Below are positions 16,781 through 27,789 of a stretch of 64,000 bases of DNA, piece after piece (positions within the stretch are counted from its first letter, which is position 1; each line of letters opens with the position of its first letter). A program made the translations under genes and the position numbers. Below the pieces are notes generated by a model that was not told the origin of the DNA, searched no databases, and saw only the letters and a list, made by a program, of their open reading frames with translations. The DNA is from RCIO01 sp965232405 (lineage in GTDB: Bacteria; Pseudomonadota; Alphaproteobacteria; Rhizobiales; Rhizobiaceae): NCBI GenBank assembly GCA_965232405.1, contig OZ246966.1, positions 558,001-622,000 on the forward strand, read 5' to 3'.

Positions 16781-19700
16781 GTGGCCATGCGCGCGGTCCA
16801 GTTCATCAGCCTGATCTTTCTCAGCCTCGCAGTTTCGATTGCCTCTGCGGCATCCCAGGAAAGACGTATCGTCCTCTCGCCGGACGGTGACTATTTCGGC
16901 TTCGATCTCAGAACCGAGCGCGATGTCACGCTCGACCAGTGCTCGGCCGCCTGTGTCGGCGACACTCAATGCAGGGCGTTCACCTACAACACCAATGCCC
17001 AGTGGTGTTTCCTCAAATCCGATTTTAGCATCCTCAACCCGTTCCCCGGCGCGGTCGCAGGGCGGATCGCATACGCTTCCGGTGAGCCAGACATTGGCGC
17101 ACCGCCTGAACTCGCTTTCCTGACCGGCAAGCTGAGCGACGATGCCATCCGCTACCGTTCCGAACTGTTGGCCGAACCGCAGACCGATCCCGGCATGGGC
17201 ATCGGCGTCATAGTCCTCAATGGCGACGACGCGCTGTCGGCCGGCAATGCGCGCGCCGCTGTTCAATCGTACCGGCAGGCGCTGCGTCTGGCGCCCGACG
17301 AGCGTCCACTTTGGGCCAAGCTCACACTGGCGCTGCTGGAAGTGGATACCGAAAACAGCTTTGAGCGCGGCGCTTTCGCGCGCGCGGCGACTTCGGCCGC
17401 CATCAACGCTTACAAGCTGACGCGCGGCACTTCCGAACGCGCGCTGTCGCTTGTGCATCTGGCGCGCACGCTCGACCGGCAGGATCTCTATCGTCCCGCG
17501 ATTTCGGCCTACACCGCCAGCCTGGAACTGGAGAACAGCGCCGAGGTGCGGGCTGCACTTGAAGATCTGCGCGCCCGAAAAGGCTTCCGTGTCGTCGATC
17601 ACACCGTCGATTCCGACACCGTTTCGCCGCGCATTTGTCTGCAGTTCTCAGAGCCGCTAGTGAAAACCGGCATCGACTACGCGTCCTACGTCACCGTCGA
17701 CGGCCGTCCACCCAAGGCAATCGACGCCGGCGAAAAGCAGCTTTGCGTCGAAGGTCTTGAGCACGGCGAATATTACGACATCGTGCTGCGCTCAGGCCTG
17801 CCATCGGCCGTTGAAGAGGTGATCGCCTCTCCCGTCACGCTCAATATCTATGTGCGCGACCGCTCGCCGTCGCTGCGTTTCACCGGCGACAATTTCGTCC
17901 TGCCGTCCACGGCCCGTCGCGGCATTCCGCTGGTCAGCGTCAACACCGAGACCGCCGAACTGCGCCTCTACCGCGTTGGTGACCGCGCACTCTCACAGTT
18001 GCTGTCCGGCTATCGCTTCCTCAGCCAGCTTGATGGTTATGGCCTTTCCGAAATTGGCGAAGAGCTTGGCCAGCCGATCTGGGAGGGCGAAATCGACATT
18101 CGCTCCGAGCTCAACTCGGAGGTGACGACCAGCTTCCCGGTCGATGAGGCGCTGCCGGAACGCGAGCCGGGCGTCTATGTGCTTTCAGCCGCGCCCGAGG
18201 GTGAACAGGCCGAATACTGGTCGGCCAAGGCCACACAATGGTTTGTCGTGTCCGATATCGGTCTCTCCACCTACACCGGCGTCGATGGGCTCACGGTCTT
18301 TGCCCGCTCGCTGGCTTCCGCCATGCCGATCGCGAATGCAGAGCTGACGCTGCTTGCCCGCAACAACGAAATTCTTGCCACGGCCACAACGGGCGCTGAC
18401 GGGCGCGCGACGTTCACGCCGGGCCTGACCCGCGGCACCGGCGGCCTCGCGCCGGCAGCGATCATGGCCAGGAGCGGCGAGAGCGATTTCGTCTTCCTCG
18501 ACATGACCCGCGCTGGCTTCGACCTGTCCGATCGCGGCGTCACCGGCCGCGCGGCACCGGGCGCGCTTGATGTCTTTTCGTGGACGGAGCGCGGCATCTA
18601 CCGCGCCGGCGAGACGGTTCATGCCGCGGCCCTTGCCCGCGATGATGCAGCGGTCGCCGTCGAGGACCTTCCCCTCACCTTCGTCTTCGACCGTCCCGAC
18701 GGTGTGGAAGACCGGCGCATCGTCGCCGACGGCGCTGCTATGGGCGGATACGCGGTCGACCTCGAACTGCAGACAAACGCCATGCGCGGCACCTGGAGCT
18801 ATCGCATCCATGCCGACCCCGAAAAGCCTTCTGTCGCCAGCGGGCGTTTTCTGGTCGAAGATTTCGTGCCCGACCGCATCGAGTTCGATCTGACCTCGCA
18901 GGATGAGGCAATCGTCGTTGGCGAGCCGGCTGTCGTGGAAGTCGACGGGCGGTTCCTCTACGGCGCTCCCGCCGCCGGCCTTTCGATGGAAGGCGAAGTT
19001 GCGCTGACCACCTCGCGCCAATGGGAAGCCTATCCGGGATACGAGTTCGGCCTCGCCGACGAGAGTTTCGACCGTTACGCCAATATCACGCCGCTGGCCG
19101 ACCTTCCGGTCACCGGAGCGGACGGCAAGGCCGGCTTCGAGGTATTCGTCAACGCAATCCCGTCAACCACCCAGCGCATCAACGCCAATGTTGTCGTGCG
19201 CCTCCGCGAGGGAGCGGGCCGTGCCGTCGAGCGTTCGCTGGAGATCGGCGTCACGCCTGAAACCGAGTTGATCGGCGTGCGGCCGGAGTTTTCCGGCGGA
19301 TCGGTTCAGGAAGGGGCGGTTGCATCCTTCCAGGTGATTGGCGTCTCGCCTGCCGGCGAACGCGCCGCGATGGACGGCCTCATCTGGACGCTGGAAAAGG
19401 TCGAGCGCACCTATCAATGGTATCGCTCCGGCAGCAGCTGGAACTACGAACCGATCACCTACGAAACCAAGATCGCCGACGGCAGGCTCGATCTGGAGGA
19501 CGACGTTGCAGGCCGCATCCAGTCATCCGTCGGCTGGGGCCGCTACCGGCTCACCGTCGAAACGCCAGACCCGTCCGGCCCGCAAACCAGTGTGGAGTTC
19601 AACGCCGGCTGGTATGTCGCGGCCAGTTCGACCGAAACGCCTGACGGGCTGGAAATAGCGCTCGACAAGGAAAACTACGCCGCGGGCGAAACCGCGCGGC

Positions 19701-22243
19701 TGCAGATTTCGCCGCGCTTCGCCGGCGAGCTTCTGGTTACGGTCGGCGCAGACAGGCTGCTCGACACCTTCACGGCAAGCGTTCCCGAAGGTGGTGCCAC
19801 CATCGAAATCCCCGTCGATGCCGATTGGGGCGCCGGCGCCTATGTGACCGCGACCCTGTTCAGGCCGGGTGATGCCGAGCAGTCGCGCATGCCTGCCCGC
19901 GCGATTGGACTGAAATGGCTTTCGGTCGATCCCGGGCCACGCAAGCTCGACATTGCACTGGAAGCCCCGGCGCAATCGAAACCTCACGGCCCGCTGACCG
20001 TGCCGGTCTCGGTCCCGGGCGCGGCTGGCGAAACTGCCTACATAGCGGTGGCTGCCGTCGATGTCGGTATTCTCAATCTCACCAACTACAAGGCGCCTGA
20101 CCCGACCGGCTGGTATTACGGACAGCGGCGGCTCGGTCTTGAGATACGCGACCTTTATGGCCGCCTGATCGACGGTTCATTGGGCGCGACGGGCCGCATC
20201 CGCACCGGCGGAGACGGCGGCGGCATGGCTGTCGAAGGCAGTCCGCCGACGGAGGAGCTCGTGGCTTTCTTCACCGGCCCGGTCGAACTTGGACCCGATG
20301 GCCGCGCCGTCGTCACCTTTGACATCCCGCAGTTCAACGGCACGGTGCGCCTGATGGCGGTCGCCTGGTCGAAGAACGCGGTCGGCAACGCCGAGGCCGA
20401 CGTGATCGTGCGTGAGCCGGTGGTCGTCACCGCGGGCCTGCCGCGTTTCATGGCGCCCGGCGATACGGCCAGCCTTCGCCTCGATATCGCCAACACGGAC
20501 GGCCCGGCCGGCGAATATGCACTGAGCGTGATCACCGATGGCGGCGTGTCCGCCGGTGAAGGCGAACAGTCAATCACGCTGGCGTCCGGCGAACGGCGGT
20601 CCGTTTCGGTCCCCCTCACCGCCGAGGCTACCGGCCGATCCGCCATCACGGTGCAACTGGCCCATGCCGACGGCACCATGATCGAGCACGCACTCTCAGT
20701 TCTGGTCCGTCCGTCCGCATTGCCGGTTACGACGCGACGCATCGTATCGCTTGCCGCCAACGGTGGCTCAATCACCATCGACGAGGAATTGCTGGGTGAC
20801 AGCCTTCTCGACGGCGCAACCGTCTCGGTCGGTGTCTCGCCGGTGGCGGCGTTCGATATCCCTTCGCTGCTGATGAGCCTCGACCGTTACCCCTATGGTT
20901 GCGCCGAGCAAACGACGAGCCGCGCAATGCCGCTGCTCTACGTTTCTGAACTCGCAGCGCAGGCGGGACTGGAACCCGACCCAGCGGTTGAAAAGCGAGT
21001 ACAGGACGCGATCCTGCGCGTGCTCTCATATCAGTCGTCGTCAGGCAGCTTCGGCCTGTGGGCGCCGGGTTACGGCGATTTGTGGCTCGATTCCTACGTC
21101 ACCGAATTCCTGACCCGCGCGCAGGAGCTCGATTATGACGTTCCTGCCGAGGGCATGCGTCTGGCGCTCGACAATCTGCAGAGCTCCATCTCCTACGATC
21201 AGGACATTCGCGCTCGTGGCGCGGAGATCGGCTATGCGCTTTACGTGCTGGCCCGCAACCGCCGCGCTTCGGCGGGTGACCTGCGTTATTATGCCGACAC
21301 CGCTCTCGACGATTTCGCCACGCCGATGGCCCGCGCGCAGATTGCCGCGAGCCTGGCGCTCTATGGCGACACGCTGAGGGCCGAGCGCGCATTCCGCTCC
21401 GCGCTGGAGCTTGCCCGTATGAACACCAGCGACAACTACCGGTCGGACTATGGCTCCTCGCTGCGCGACGGCGCGGCCATTCTGGCGCTGGCGGCCGAAA
21501 CCCGCCCTGTCCCCGGCATGGTGCCGGAGATGATCTCCTACGCGGTGCAGGCGAGCAGTAAGGACCGCTACCTGTCCACGCAGGAACAGGCCTGGATGCT
21601 GCTGGCGGCACGTGCGCTCGCCGAAGGCAGCGAGGCGGTGCAACTGGACGTGAACGGTGCGGCTCACATCGGCAATTACGCCGCCGAACTGGACGGCCCC
21701 GATCTGCCCGGCAACCCGATGACAATCATCAATCGCGGAACCGCTCCGGTGGACGCGGTGGTCACCACGGTGGCCGCACCCGCCCAGCCATTGCCGGCTG
21801 GCGGCGAAGGCTTCTCCATCGAGCGCAACTACTATCACCTCGACGGGTCGCCGGCCTCGGTAAGCGCTATCGACCAGAACGAGCGTCTGGTGGTGGTGTT
21901 GCGCGTGACGGAGGAAAACGCTTGGCCGTCACGGGTTCTGGTGACCGATCTTCTTCCCGCCGGGTTCGAGATCGACAATCCGAGCCTCGTCGGCAGTGCG
22001 GATCTGGCCAATTTCGACTGGCTGCCGAACACCGAATACGCCCATCTCGAATTCCGCGATGATCGTTTCGTGGCGGCGTTCGACCGCTCCGGCAGCGGCA
22101 ATCGTGAGGTCGTCATGGCTTATGTCGTCCGCGCCGTGACGCCCGGCGTCTATGCGCACCCGGCAGCCTTTGTCGAAGACATGTACCGGCCGCAGTTCAA
22201 CGCGCGCACGGGCGACGGCTTCGTCGAGGTGGTCACGCCGTAA
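16781..22243 (+). CDS. alpha-2-macroglobulin family protein with N-terminal PAN/Apple domain
   Basis: An 1820-residue periplasmic protein. Residues 1-24 are a signal peptide with no lipobox cysteine. About 28-95 form a PAN/Apple domain with paired cysteines (LDQCSAAC, CRAFTYN, WCFLKSDF). A TPR-like stretch lies at about 145-275, followed by macroglobulin domains and the thioester motif YGCAEQ (Cys1374, Gln1377). Family members trap proteases by covalent thioester attack after bait cleavage. GGAGGAG six bases upstream supports the GTG start at 16781 over ATG 16787. It shares TAATG with pbpC, matching the known pairing of bacterial macroglobulin with PBP1C. The E. coli homologue YfhM is a lipoprotein; this one seems to be a free or differently anchored periplasmic protein. 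Confidence 0.9.
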   Translation: MAMRAVQFISLIFLSLAVSIASAASQERRIVLSPDGDYFGFDLRTERDVTLDQCSAACVGDTQCRAFTYNTNAQWCFLKSDFSILNPFPGAVAGRIAYASGEPDIGAPPELAFLTGKLSDDAIRYRSELLAEPQTDPGMGIGVIVLNGDDALSAGNARAAVQSYRQALRLAPDERPLWAKLTLALLEVDTENSFERGAFARAATSAAINAYKLTRGTSERALSLVHLARTLDRQDLYRPAISAYTASLELENSAEVRAALEDLRARKGFRVVDHTVDSDTVSPRICLQFSEPLVKTGIDYASYVTVDGRPPKAIDAGEKQLCVEGLEHGEYYDIVLRSGLPSAVEEVIASPVTLNIYVRDRSPSLRFTGDNFVLPSTARRGIPLVSVNTETAELRLYRVGDRALSQLLSGYRFLSQLDGYGLSEIGEELGQPIWEGEIDIRSELNSEVTTSFPVDEALPEREPGVYVLSAAPEGEQAEYWSAKATQWFVVSDIGLSTYTGVDGLTVFARSLASAMPIANAELTLLARNNEILATATTGADGRATFTPGLTRGTGGLAPAAIMARSGESDFVFLDMTRAGFDLSDRGVTGRAAPGALDVFSWTERGIYRAGETVHAAALARDDAAVAVEDLPLTFVFDRPDGVEDRRIVADGAAMGGYAVDLELQTNAMRGTWSYRIHADPEKPSVASGRFLVEDFVPDRIEFDLTSQDEAIVVGEPAVVEVDGRFLYGAPAAGLSMEGEVALTTSRQWEAYPGYEFGLADESFDRYANITPLADLPVTGADGKAGFEVFVNAIPSTTQRINANVVVRLREGAGRAVERSLEIGVTPETELIGVRPEFSGGSVQEGAVASFQVIGVSPAGERAAMDGLIWTLEKVERTYQWYRSGSSWNYEPITYETKIADGRLDLEDDVAGRIQSSVGWGRYRLTVETPDPSGPQTSVEFNAGWYVAASSTETPDGLEIALDKENYAAGETARLQISPRFAGELLVTVGADRLLDTFTASVPEGGATIEIPVDADWGAGAYVTATLFRPGDAEQSRMPARAIGLKWLSVDPGPRKLDIALEAPAQSKPHGPLTVPVSVPGAAGETAYIAVAAVDVGILNLTNYKAPDPTGWYYGQRRLGLEIRDLYGRLIDGSLGATGRIRTGGDGGGMAVEGSPPTEELVAFFTGPVELGPDGRAVVTFDIPQFNGTVRLMAVAWSKNAVGNAEADVIVREPVVVTAGLPRFMAPGDTASLRLDIANTDGPAGEYALSVITDGGVSAGEGEQSITLASGERRSVSVPLTAEATGRSAITVQLAHADGTMIEHALSVLVRPSALPVTTRRIVSLAANGGSITIDEELLGDSLLDGATVSVGVSPVAAFDIPSLLMSLDRYPYGCAEQTTSRAMPLLYVSELAAQAGLEPDPAVEKRVQDAILRVLSYQSSSGSFGLWAPGYGDLWLDSYVTEFLTRAQELDYDVPAEGMRLALDNLQSSISYDQDIRARGAEIGYALYVLARNRRASAGDLRYYADTALDDFATPMARAQIAASLALYGDTLRAERAFRSALELARMNTSDNYRSDYGSSLRDGAAILALAAETRPVPGMVPEMISYAVQASSKDRYLSTQEQAWMLLAARALAEGSEAVQLDVNGAAHIGNYAAELDGPDLPGNPMTIINRGTAPVDAVVTTVAAPAQPLPAGGEGFSIERNYYHLDGSPASVSAIDQNERLVVVLRVTEENAWPSRVLVTDLLPAGFEIDNPSLVGSADLANFDWLPNTEYAHLEFRDDRFVAAFDRSGSGNREVVMAYVVRAVTPGVYAHPAAFVEDMYRPQFNARTGDGFVEVVTP

Positions 22244-24327
22244 TGCGGACGTCGCTGGCCTCCAGCCTGCTGTCCCGGTCTGCCACCGCGCTTGCCGCGG
22301 TGGCGGCATTGGCAATGAGTGCTGCCATCGCGCTCTTTGAGGCCGACCGCGCCCTGCCGCCTCCGCTTGATCCGCCGCCCATCTCGGCAGAGGTGCTCGA
22401 CCGCAATAGCGAATTGCTACGCGCCTATGCGGCACCCGATGGCCGCTGGCGCATGGCCGTCGACCTGCGGGACGTCGATCCGCATTTCATCGACATGCTG
22501 ATCGCCTATGAGGACAAGCGTTTCCGCGACCATCGGGGCATCGACTTCGCCGCGATACTGCGCGCTTCCGGCCAGTTTCTTGCCAATGGCCGCATCATCT
22601 CCGGCGGCTCGACCATTTCCATGCAGCTTGCCAGGCTGATTGAGCCGCGCGAGCGCCGGTCAGTCACCGCCAAACTCAAGCAGATGTTCCGCGCCTGGCA
22701 GATCGAGCGCCGGCTGACCAAGGACGAAATCCTGCGGCGCTACCTCACCCTTGCGCCCTATGGCGGCAATATCGAAGGCGTGCGCGCGGCATCGCTCGCA
22801 TGGTTCGGCAAGGAACCGCGCAGACTGACTGTCGGCGAAGCAGCGCTTCTGGTCGCCCTGCCGCAATCGCCCGAAATGCGCCGCCCGGACCGTCATCCGG
22901 CTGAAGCGAAGGCTGCCCGCGACCGCGTGCTTGCCCGCATGATCGACGCCGGCCTGATGAGCGAACGCGAGGCCGAACGCGCCGCCTCCGTCAATATCGT
23001 GCCCAAAGGCCGCTTCGAACTGCCGGCATTCGCGGCCCATGCGGCGGACACCGCGCGTCTCGCCGATCCGGCCGCACAATCGATCGCACTCACGATCGAC
23101 CGTTCCGTGCAGCAACAGCTTGAGACTGTCGCCACCGAGGCCGCCAGCCGCATTGGCGACAAGGCGTCGGTAGCAATGGTCATGGCCGACGCCCGCACTG
23201 GCGAGATACTGGCCGAGGTCGGCTCGGCCGACTTTTTCGATGCCGGGCGCAATGGCTGGATCGACCTCACCCGCGCCGTGCGGTCGCCGGGTTCCACCCT
23301 CAAGCCTTTCATCTACGGCCTTGCCTTTGAGGAAGGTTTGGTCGCCCAGCAGACGCTCATCGAAGATCGCCCGTCTGACTTTGGCGGCTACCGGCCGCGC
23401 AATTTCGACATGGACTATCTGGGCGATGTGAGTGTGCGCGAGGCACTGCAACTGTCACTCAACGTGCCGGCCATCAGATTACTCGACGCGCTGGGGCCGA
23501 CGCGGCTCGCTGCGCGTTTCCGCGACGTCGGCATCGAGCTTGAATTGCCGCCGGGCGAAAAGCCGGGATTGGCAATGGGCCTAGGCGGCGTCGGCCTGAC
23601 GCTGCATGACCTCGTGCAACTCTACACCGCGCTGCCCAATTCCGGCTTTGCCACACCATTGCATGTGAAGTCTGCTCAGCCTCAGCCGGTGAAGCTCCTC
23701 GATCCCGCCGCAAACTGGCAAGTGGTCGACACATTGTCAGGTGTCGTGCCGCCACGCGGTGCGCCGAAAATCGGCATCGCCTACAAGACCGGCACCAGCT
23801 ACGGCTATCGCGACGCATGGTCCATCGGCTTCGACGGCCGGCACGTGCTTGGCGTCTGGGTCGGCAGGCCCGACGGCGGGCCGGTGCCCGGCATTTCCGG
23901 GTTCGAGACGGCCGCACCCATCCTGTTCGACGCCTTTGCACGCTCGGGCGTGGCGTTCACCGAACATGCCTCGCCGCCGCCCGGTGCGGTGCGGCTGGCC
24001 CGTGCCGACCTGCCGGTCACCATGCGCCGCTTCCGCTCCACCACCTCGGAGAAGATACCGTCGGGCGTGGTTGAGGAAGCGCCGCGCATCATCTTCCCGC
24101 CAGATGGCGCGCGCGTCGAACTGGCCGCGGCCGGCGGACCTTCCCGTCTGGTTCTCAAGCTGCAGGGAGGGCGTGCGCCGTTTCGCTGGCTGGCCAACGG
24201 GCGCCCGCTTGAAGACCTTGCCCGCCGCCGCACGACAAGTTGGCAGCCGGACGGCGAAGGCGCATCGACCCTGACGGTGATCGACGCCGCGGGCCGCGCG
24301 GCGAGCGTCGAAGTATTCCTCGAATAA
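22243..24327 (+). CDS. pbpC: penicillin-binding protein 1C
   Basis: A 694-residue bifunctional peptidoglycan synthase. After one N-terminal membrane segment comes the glycosyltransferase domain (EDKRFRDHRGIDF around residue 90, SGGSTISMQLARL). The transpeptidase domain has SPGSTLKPF with Ser351/Lys354 and KTGTSYG with Lys515. The last about 100 residues match the PBP1C C-terminal domain. The start codon overlaps the macroglobulin stop by one base, so translation is coupled. In E. coli PBP1C and macroglobulin are thought to act together, repairing the wall after attack while trapping proteases. It converges with the ABC permease gene, 33 bp apart. Confidence 0.93.
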   Translation: MRTSLASSLLSRSATALAAVAALAMSAAIALFEADRALPPPLDPPPISAEVLDRNSELLRAYAAPDGRWRMAVDLRDVDPHFIDMLIAYEDKRFRDHRGIDFAAILRASGQFLANGRIISGGSTISMQLARLIEPRERRSVTAKLKQMFRAWQIERRLTKDEILRRYLTLAPYGGNIEGVRAASLAWFGKEPRRLTVGEAALLVALPQSPEMRRPDRHPAEAKAARDRVLARMIDAGLMSEREAERAASVNIVPKGRFELPAFAAHAADTARLADPAAQSIALTIDRSVQQQLETVATEAASRIGDKASVAMVMADARTGEILAEVGSADFFDAGRNGWIDLTRAVRSPGSTLKPFIYGLAFEEGLVAQQTLIEDRPSDFGGYRPRNFDMDYLGDVSVREALQLSLNVPAIRLLDALGPTRLAARFRDVGIELELPPGEKPGLAMGLGGVGLTLHDLVQLYTALPNSGFATPLHVKSAQPQPVKLLDPAANWQVVDTLSGVVPPRGAPKIGIAYKTGTSYGYRDAWSIGFDGRHVLGVWVGRPDGGPVPGISGFETAAPILFDAFARSGVAFTEHASPPPGAVRLARADLPVTMRRFRSTTSEKIPSGVVEEAPRIIFPPDGARVELAAAGGPSRLVLKLQGGRAPFRWLANGRPLEDLARRRTTSWQPDGEGASTLTVIDAAGRAASVEVFLE

Positions 24328-24360
24328 TCCCTGCAAGGCTCGCTCGGATTCGGGCCTGCC

Positions 24361-25215
24361 TCAGCCCGGTGACATGCCCCTCAACCGCTCGTTCCTGCGG
24401 CGGATCATTTCCAGCGTGGCAAGCAGCAATACCGAGACTGCGACCAGCAGGCTGGCAAGCGCCAGAATGGTCGGCGAAATCTGCTCGCGCAGTCCGGTGA
24501 ACATCTGCCACGGCAGTGTCTTCTGCGAAGCGGAACCGAGGAACAGCACCACCACCACCTCGTCGAACGAGGTGATGAAGGCGAACAGGCCGCCCGAGAT
24601 CACGCCTGGCATGATCAGCGGCATCTGCACTTTCAGGAATGTCGTTATCGGGTTCGCGCCAAGGCTTGCCGAGGCGCGGGTAAGCGAGCGGTCAAAGCCG
24701 ACCAGCGTTGCCGTCACCGTGATGATGACAAAGGGCGTGCCGAGCGCGGCATGCGCCAGCACCACGCCCCAATAGGTTCCCTGAAGGCCGATGCGCGAAT
24801 AGAAGAAATACATGCCGGCCGCCGAGATGATTAGCGGCACGATCATCGGCGAAATCAGGATCGCCATAATCACCGACCGGAACGGGACATGGCTGCGCGA
24901 CAGCCCGACTGCCGCGACTGTTCCGAACCCTGTCGCCAGCACGGTTGCCACCGGCGCGATCGTCACCGAGTTCCACAGCGCCTGCTGCCAGTCCGGATTG
25001 GTGAAGAAATCCGCATAGTGCTTGAGCGAATAGCCTTCGGGATCGAGCGCAAGCATCTTCGGCGTGAAGGTAAAGAAGTCCTCGGCGTTGAAGGACAGCG
25101 GCATGATCACCAGGATCGGGAAGATCAGGAAGAAGAAGATCAGCCCGCAGATCACCCGGAAGGCATAATGCCAGGCAATCTGAAGTGGTGTCGCATAGGG
25201 TGGCAGCGCGCTCAT
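24361..25215 (-). CDS. ABC transporter permease, spermidine/putrescine PotC type
   Basis: A 284-residue inner-membrane permease with six predicted membrane segments. The cytoplasmic coupling loop ASASLGANPITTFLKVQMPLI is the EAA motif that docks the ATPase. It is last in a four-gene leftward operon (ATPase, binding protein, two permeases), 10 bp after the PotB-type gene. It belongs to the polyamine/putrescine class by overall sequence; the actual ligand is not determined. Confidence 0.88.
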   Translation of the reverse strand: MSALPPYATPLQIAWHYAFRVICGLIFFFLIFPILVIMPLSFNAEDFFTFTPKMLALDPEGYSLKHYADFFTNPDWQQALWNSVTIAPVATVLATGFGTVAAVGLSRSHVPFRSVIMAILISPMIVPLIISAAGMYFFYSRIGLQGTYWGVVLAHAALGTPFVIITVTATLVGFDRSLTRASASLGANPITTFLKVQMPLIMPGVISGGLFAFITSFDEVVVVLFLGSASQKTLPWQMFTGLREQISPTILALASLLVAVSVLLLATLEMIRRRNERLRGMSPG

Positions 25216-25225
25216 CGCCTTTCTC

Positions 25226-26506
25226 CTATCCGAGCTTCACATTATCGATGCCCACGATCTTGTCGTAGACATAGAAGAGCAGCAGCACCATCGCGAGAAG
25301 CAGGGTGCCGAGCGCGGCTGCCAGCCCCCAGTTGAGCGATGTCGAGATGTGATAGGCGATCCGGTTTGAAATGAAGATGCCGCTGGTGCCGCCCACCAGT
25401 TCCGGCGTGATGTAATAGCCGATGGCCAGGATGAAGACGAGGATCGCGCCCGCCCCGATGCCGGGTATCGTCTGCGGGAAATAGACCCGCCAGAATGCTG
25501 TCCAGTCATTCGCGCCAAGGCTTTTCGCAGCCCGCACATATGACGGCGAGATTGTCTTCATCACCGAAAACAGCGGAAGGATCATGAACGGCAAAAGGAT
25601 ATGCGTCATCGCGATGATGGTGCCGGTCTGATTGTTGATCATGATCAGCCTGCCCATGTCGTCGATCGCGCCGATCCATACCAGGAAGTCGTTCACCACG
25701 CCCTGCTGCTGCAACAGCACTTTCCAGGCCGAGGTGCGCACCAGCAGCGAAGTCCAGAACGGCAGCAGCACCAGGATCATCAGAACGTTGGACGTCCTGA
25801 CCGGCAGGTTGGCCAGCAGAAACGCGACCGGATAACCGAGCAGAAGACAGGAAACGGTGATGACGACAGACAGGAAAAGCGTGCGCCAGAACAGATAGAG
25901 ATAGATCTGCTCCTTCTCCGGTTTCATCTGAACGCCGTCGGATTTGCGCTCCGCATCAACGGCGGCAAGGAAGTAGCCGTCGGTCAGTGCGGGACTCGCA
26001 CGCTTGATCACGCGCCAGGTTTCGACGTCGCCCCAATCCTCGTCGATGTCGATGAGCCCTTCGCGGAAGGGCGCTTCCAGATTTGCCGCCCTGCGGCCGG
26101 ATTTGCGGAACAGGCCGGACATGCCCGGTTCGTCGTAGTTGAGGCGCAGCCCGAGCCGCGTATGCGTCTTGTTCTTGAAGGCCTCGGCGAAGTCCTGCTG
26201 GAATGCGGCAAACACCTCTTCGCTCGGCAACTCGCCGGAGCTCTCGTCCCAGTCCTTCAGCGCTTCGACGGTGAGCGGGATCGTATCCTTGACGATGCCG
26301 TTCTCCACCGAGCGAAACAGCATGTCTGCAATGGGCATGATAAAGGACAGTGTAATGAAGGCCAGCAGCGGCAGCACCAGCAGAAAACTGCCCAGCTTCT
26401 CGCGCCTCAGCGCACGCGCCAGCGACCGCTTGAGCGGCGTCCCGTCGGCGGCGCGCATGACGCCGTCATCGGGAATACCGACCTGATCGCCTGTTGTGCT
26501 GGTCAT
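25226..26506 (-). CDS. ABC transporter permease, PotB type, with a large periplasmic loop
   Basis: A 426-residue permease, about 130-140 residues longer than E. coli PotB. After the first membrane segment (residues about 38-60) there is a charged, hydrophilic stretch from about 65 to 200 before the second segment, LFLSVVITVSCLLLGYPVAF. The EAA loop AAKSLGANDWTAFWRVYFPQ and the rest of the fold are normal. The inserted loop lies on the periplasmic side and may contact the binding protein. It lies between the binding-protein gene and the PotC-type permease in the operon; a GC stem-loop at 26534-26556 precedes it. Confidence 0.87.
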   Translation of the reverse strand: MTSTTGDQVGIPDDGVMRAADGTPLKRSLARALRREKLGSFLLVLPLLAFITLSFIMPIADMLFRSVENGIVKDTIPLTVEALKDWDESSGELPSEEVFAAFQQDFAEAFKNKTHTRLGLRLNYDEPGMSGLFRKSGRRAANLEAPFREGLIDIDEDWGDVETWRVIKRASPALTDGYFLAAVDAERKSDGVQMKPEKEQIYLYLFWRTLFLSVVITVSCLLLGYPVAFLLANLPVRTSNVLMILVLLPFWTSLLVRTSAWKVLLQQQGVVNDFLVWIGAIDDMGRLIMINNQTGTIIAMTHILLPFMILPLFSVMKTISPSYVRAAKSLGANDWTAFWRVYFPQTIPGIGAGAILVFILAIGYYITPELVGGTSGIFISNRIAYHISTSLNWGLAAALGTLLLAMVLLLFYVYDKIVGIDNVKLG

Positions 26507-26533
26507 AGGACCGCCCCTGTCCCCATGAGTGCC

Positions 26534-26556
26534 GGTGCGGCGGAAACCGCCGCACC
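26534..26556 (-). terminator. stem-loop after the polyamine-type binding-protein gene
   Basis: GGTGCGGCGG and CCGCCGCACC form a perfect 10 bp stem with a 3-base loop, located between the binding-protein stop and the PotB-type permease start. There is no T-run. In ABC operons such stem-loops usually protect the upstream binding-protein mRNA or reduce read-through, giving more binding protein than permease. Confidence 0.55.
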
Positions 26557-26572
26557 GTTTGTCAGATGAAGA

Positions 26573-27700
<1,128 letters not shown>

Positions 27701-27789
27701 GAGCAGTTACTCCTTTCGATGAAGGCCGGACGGGAAACGCCCGTCACAACCGATTTCGCCACACGAAACCCCGTGCGGCAATTCCTTTG

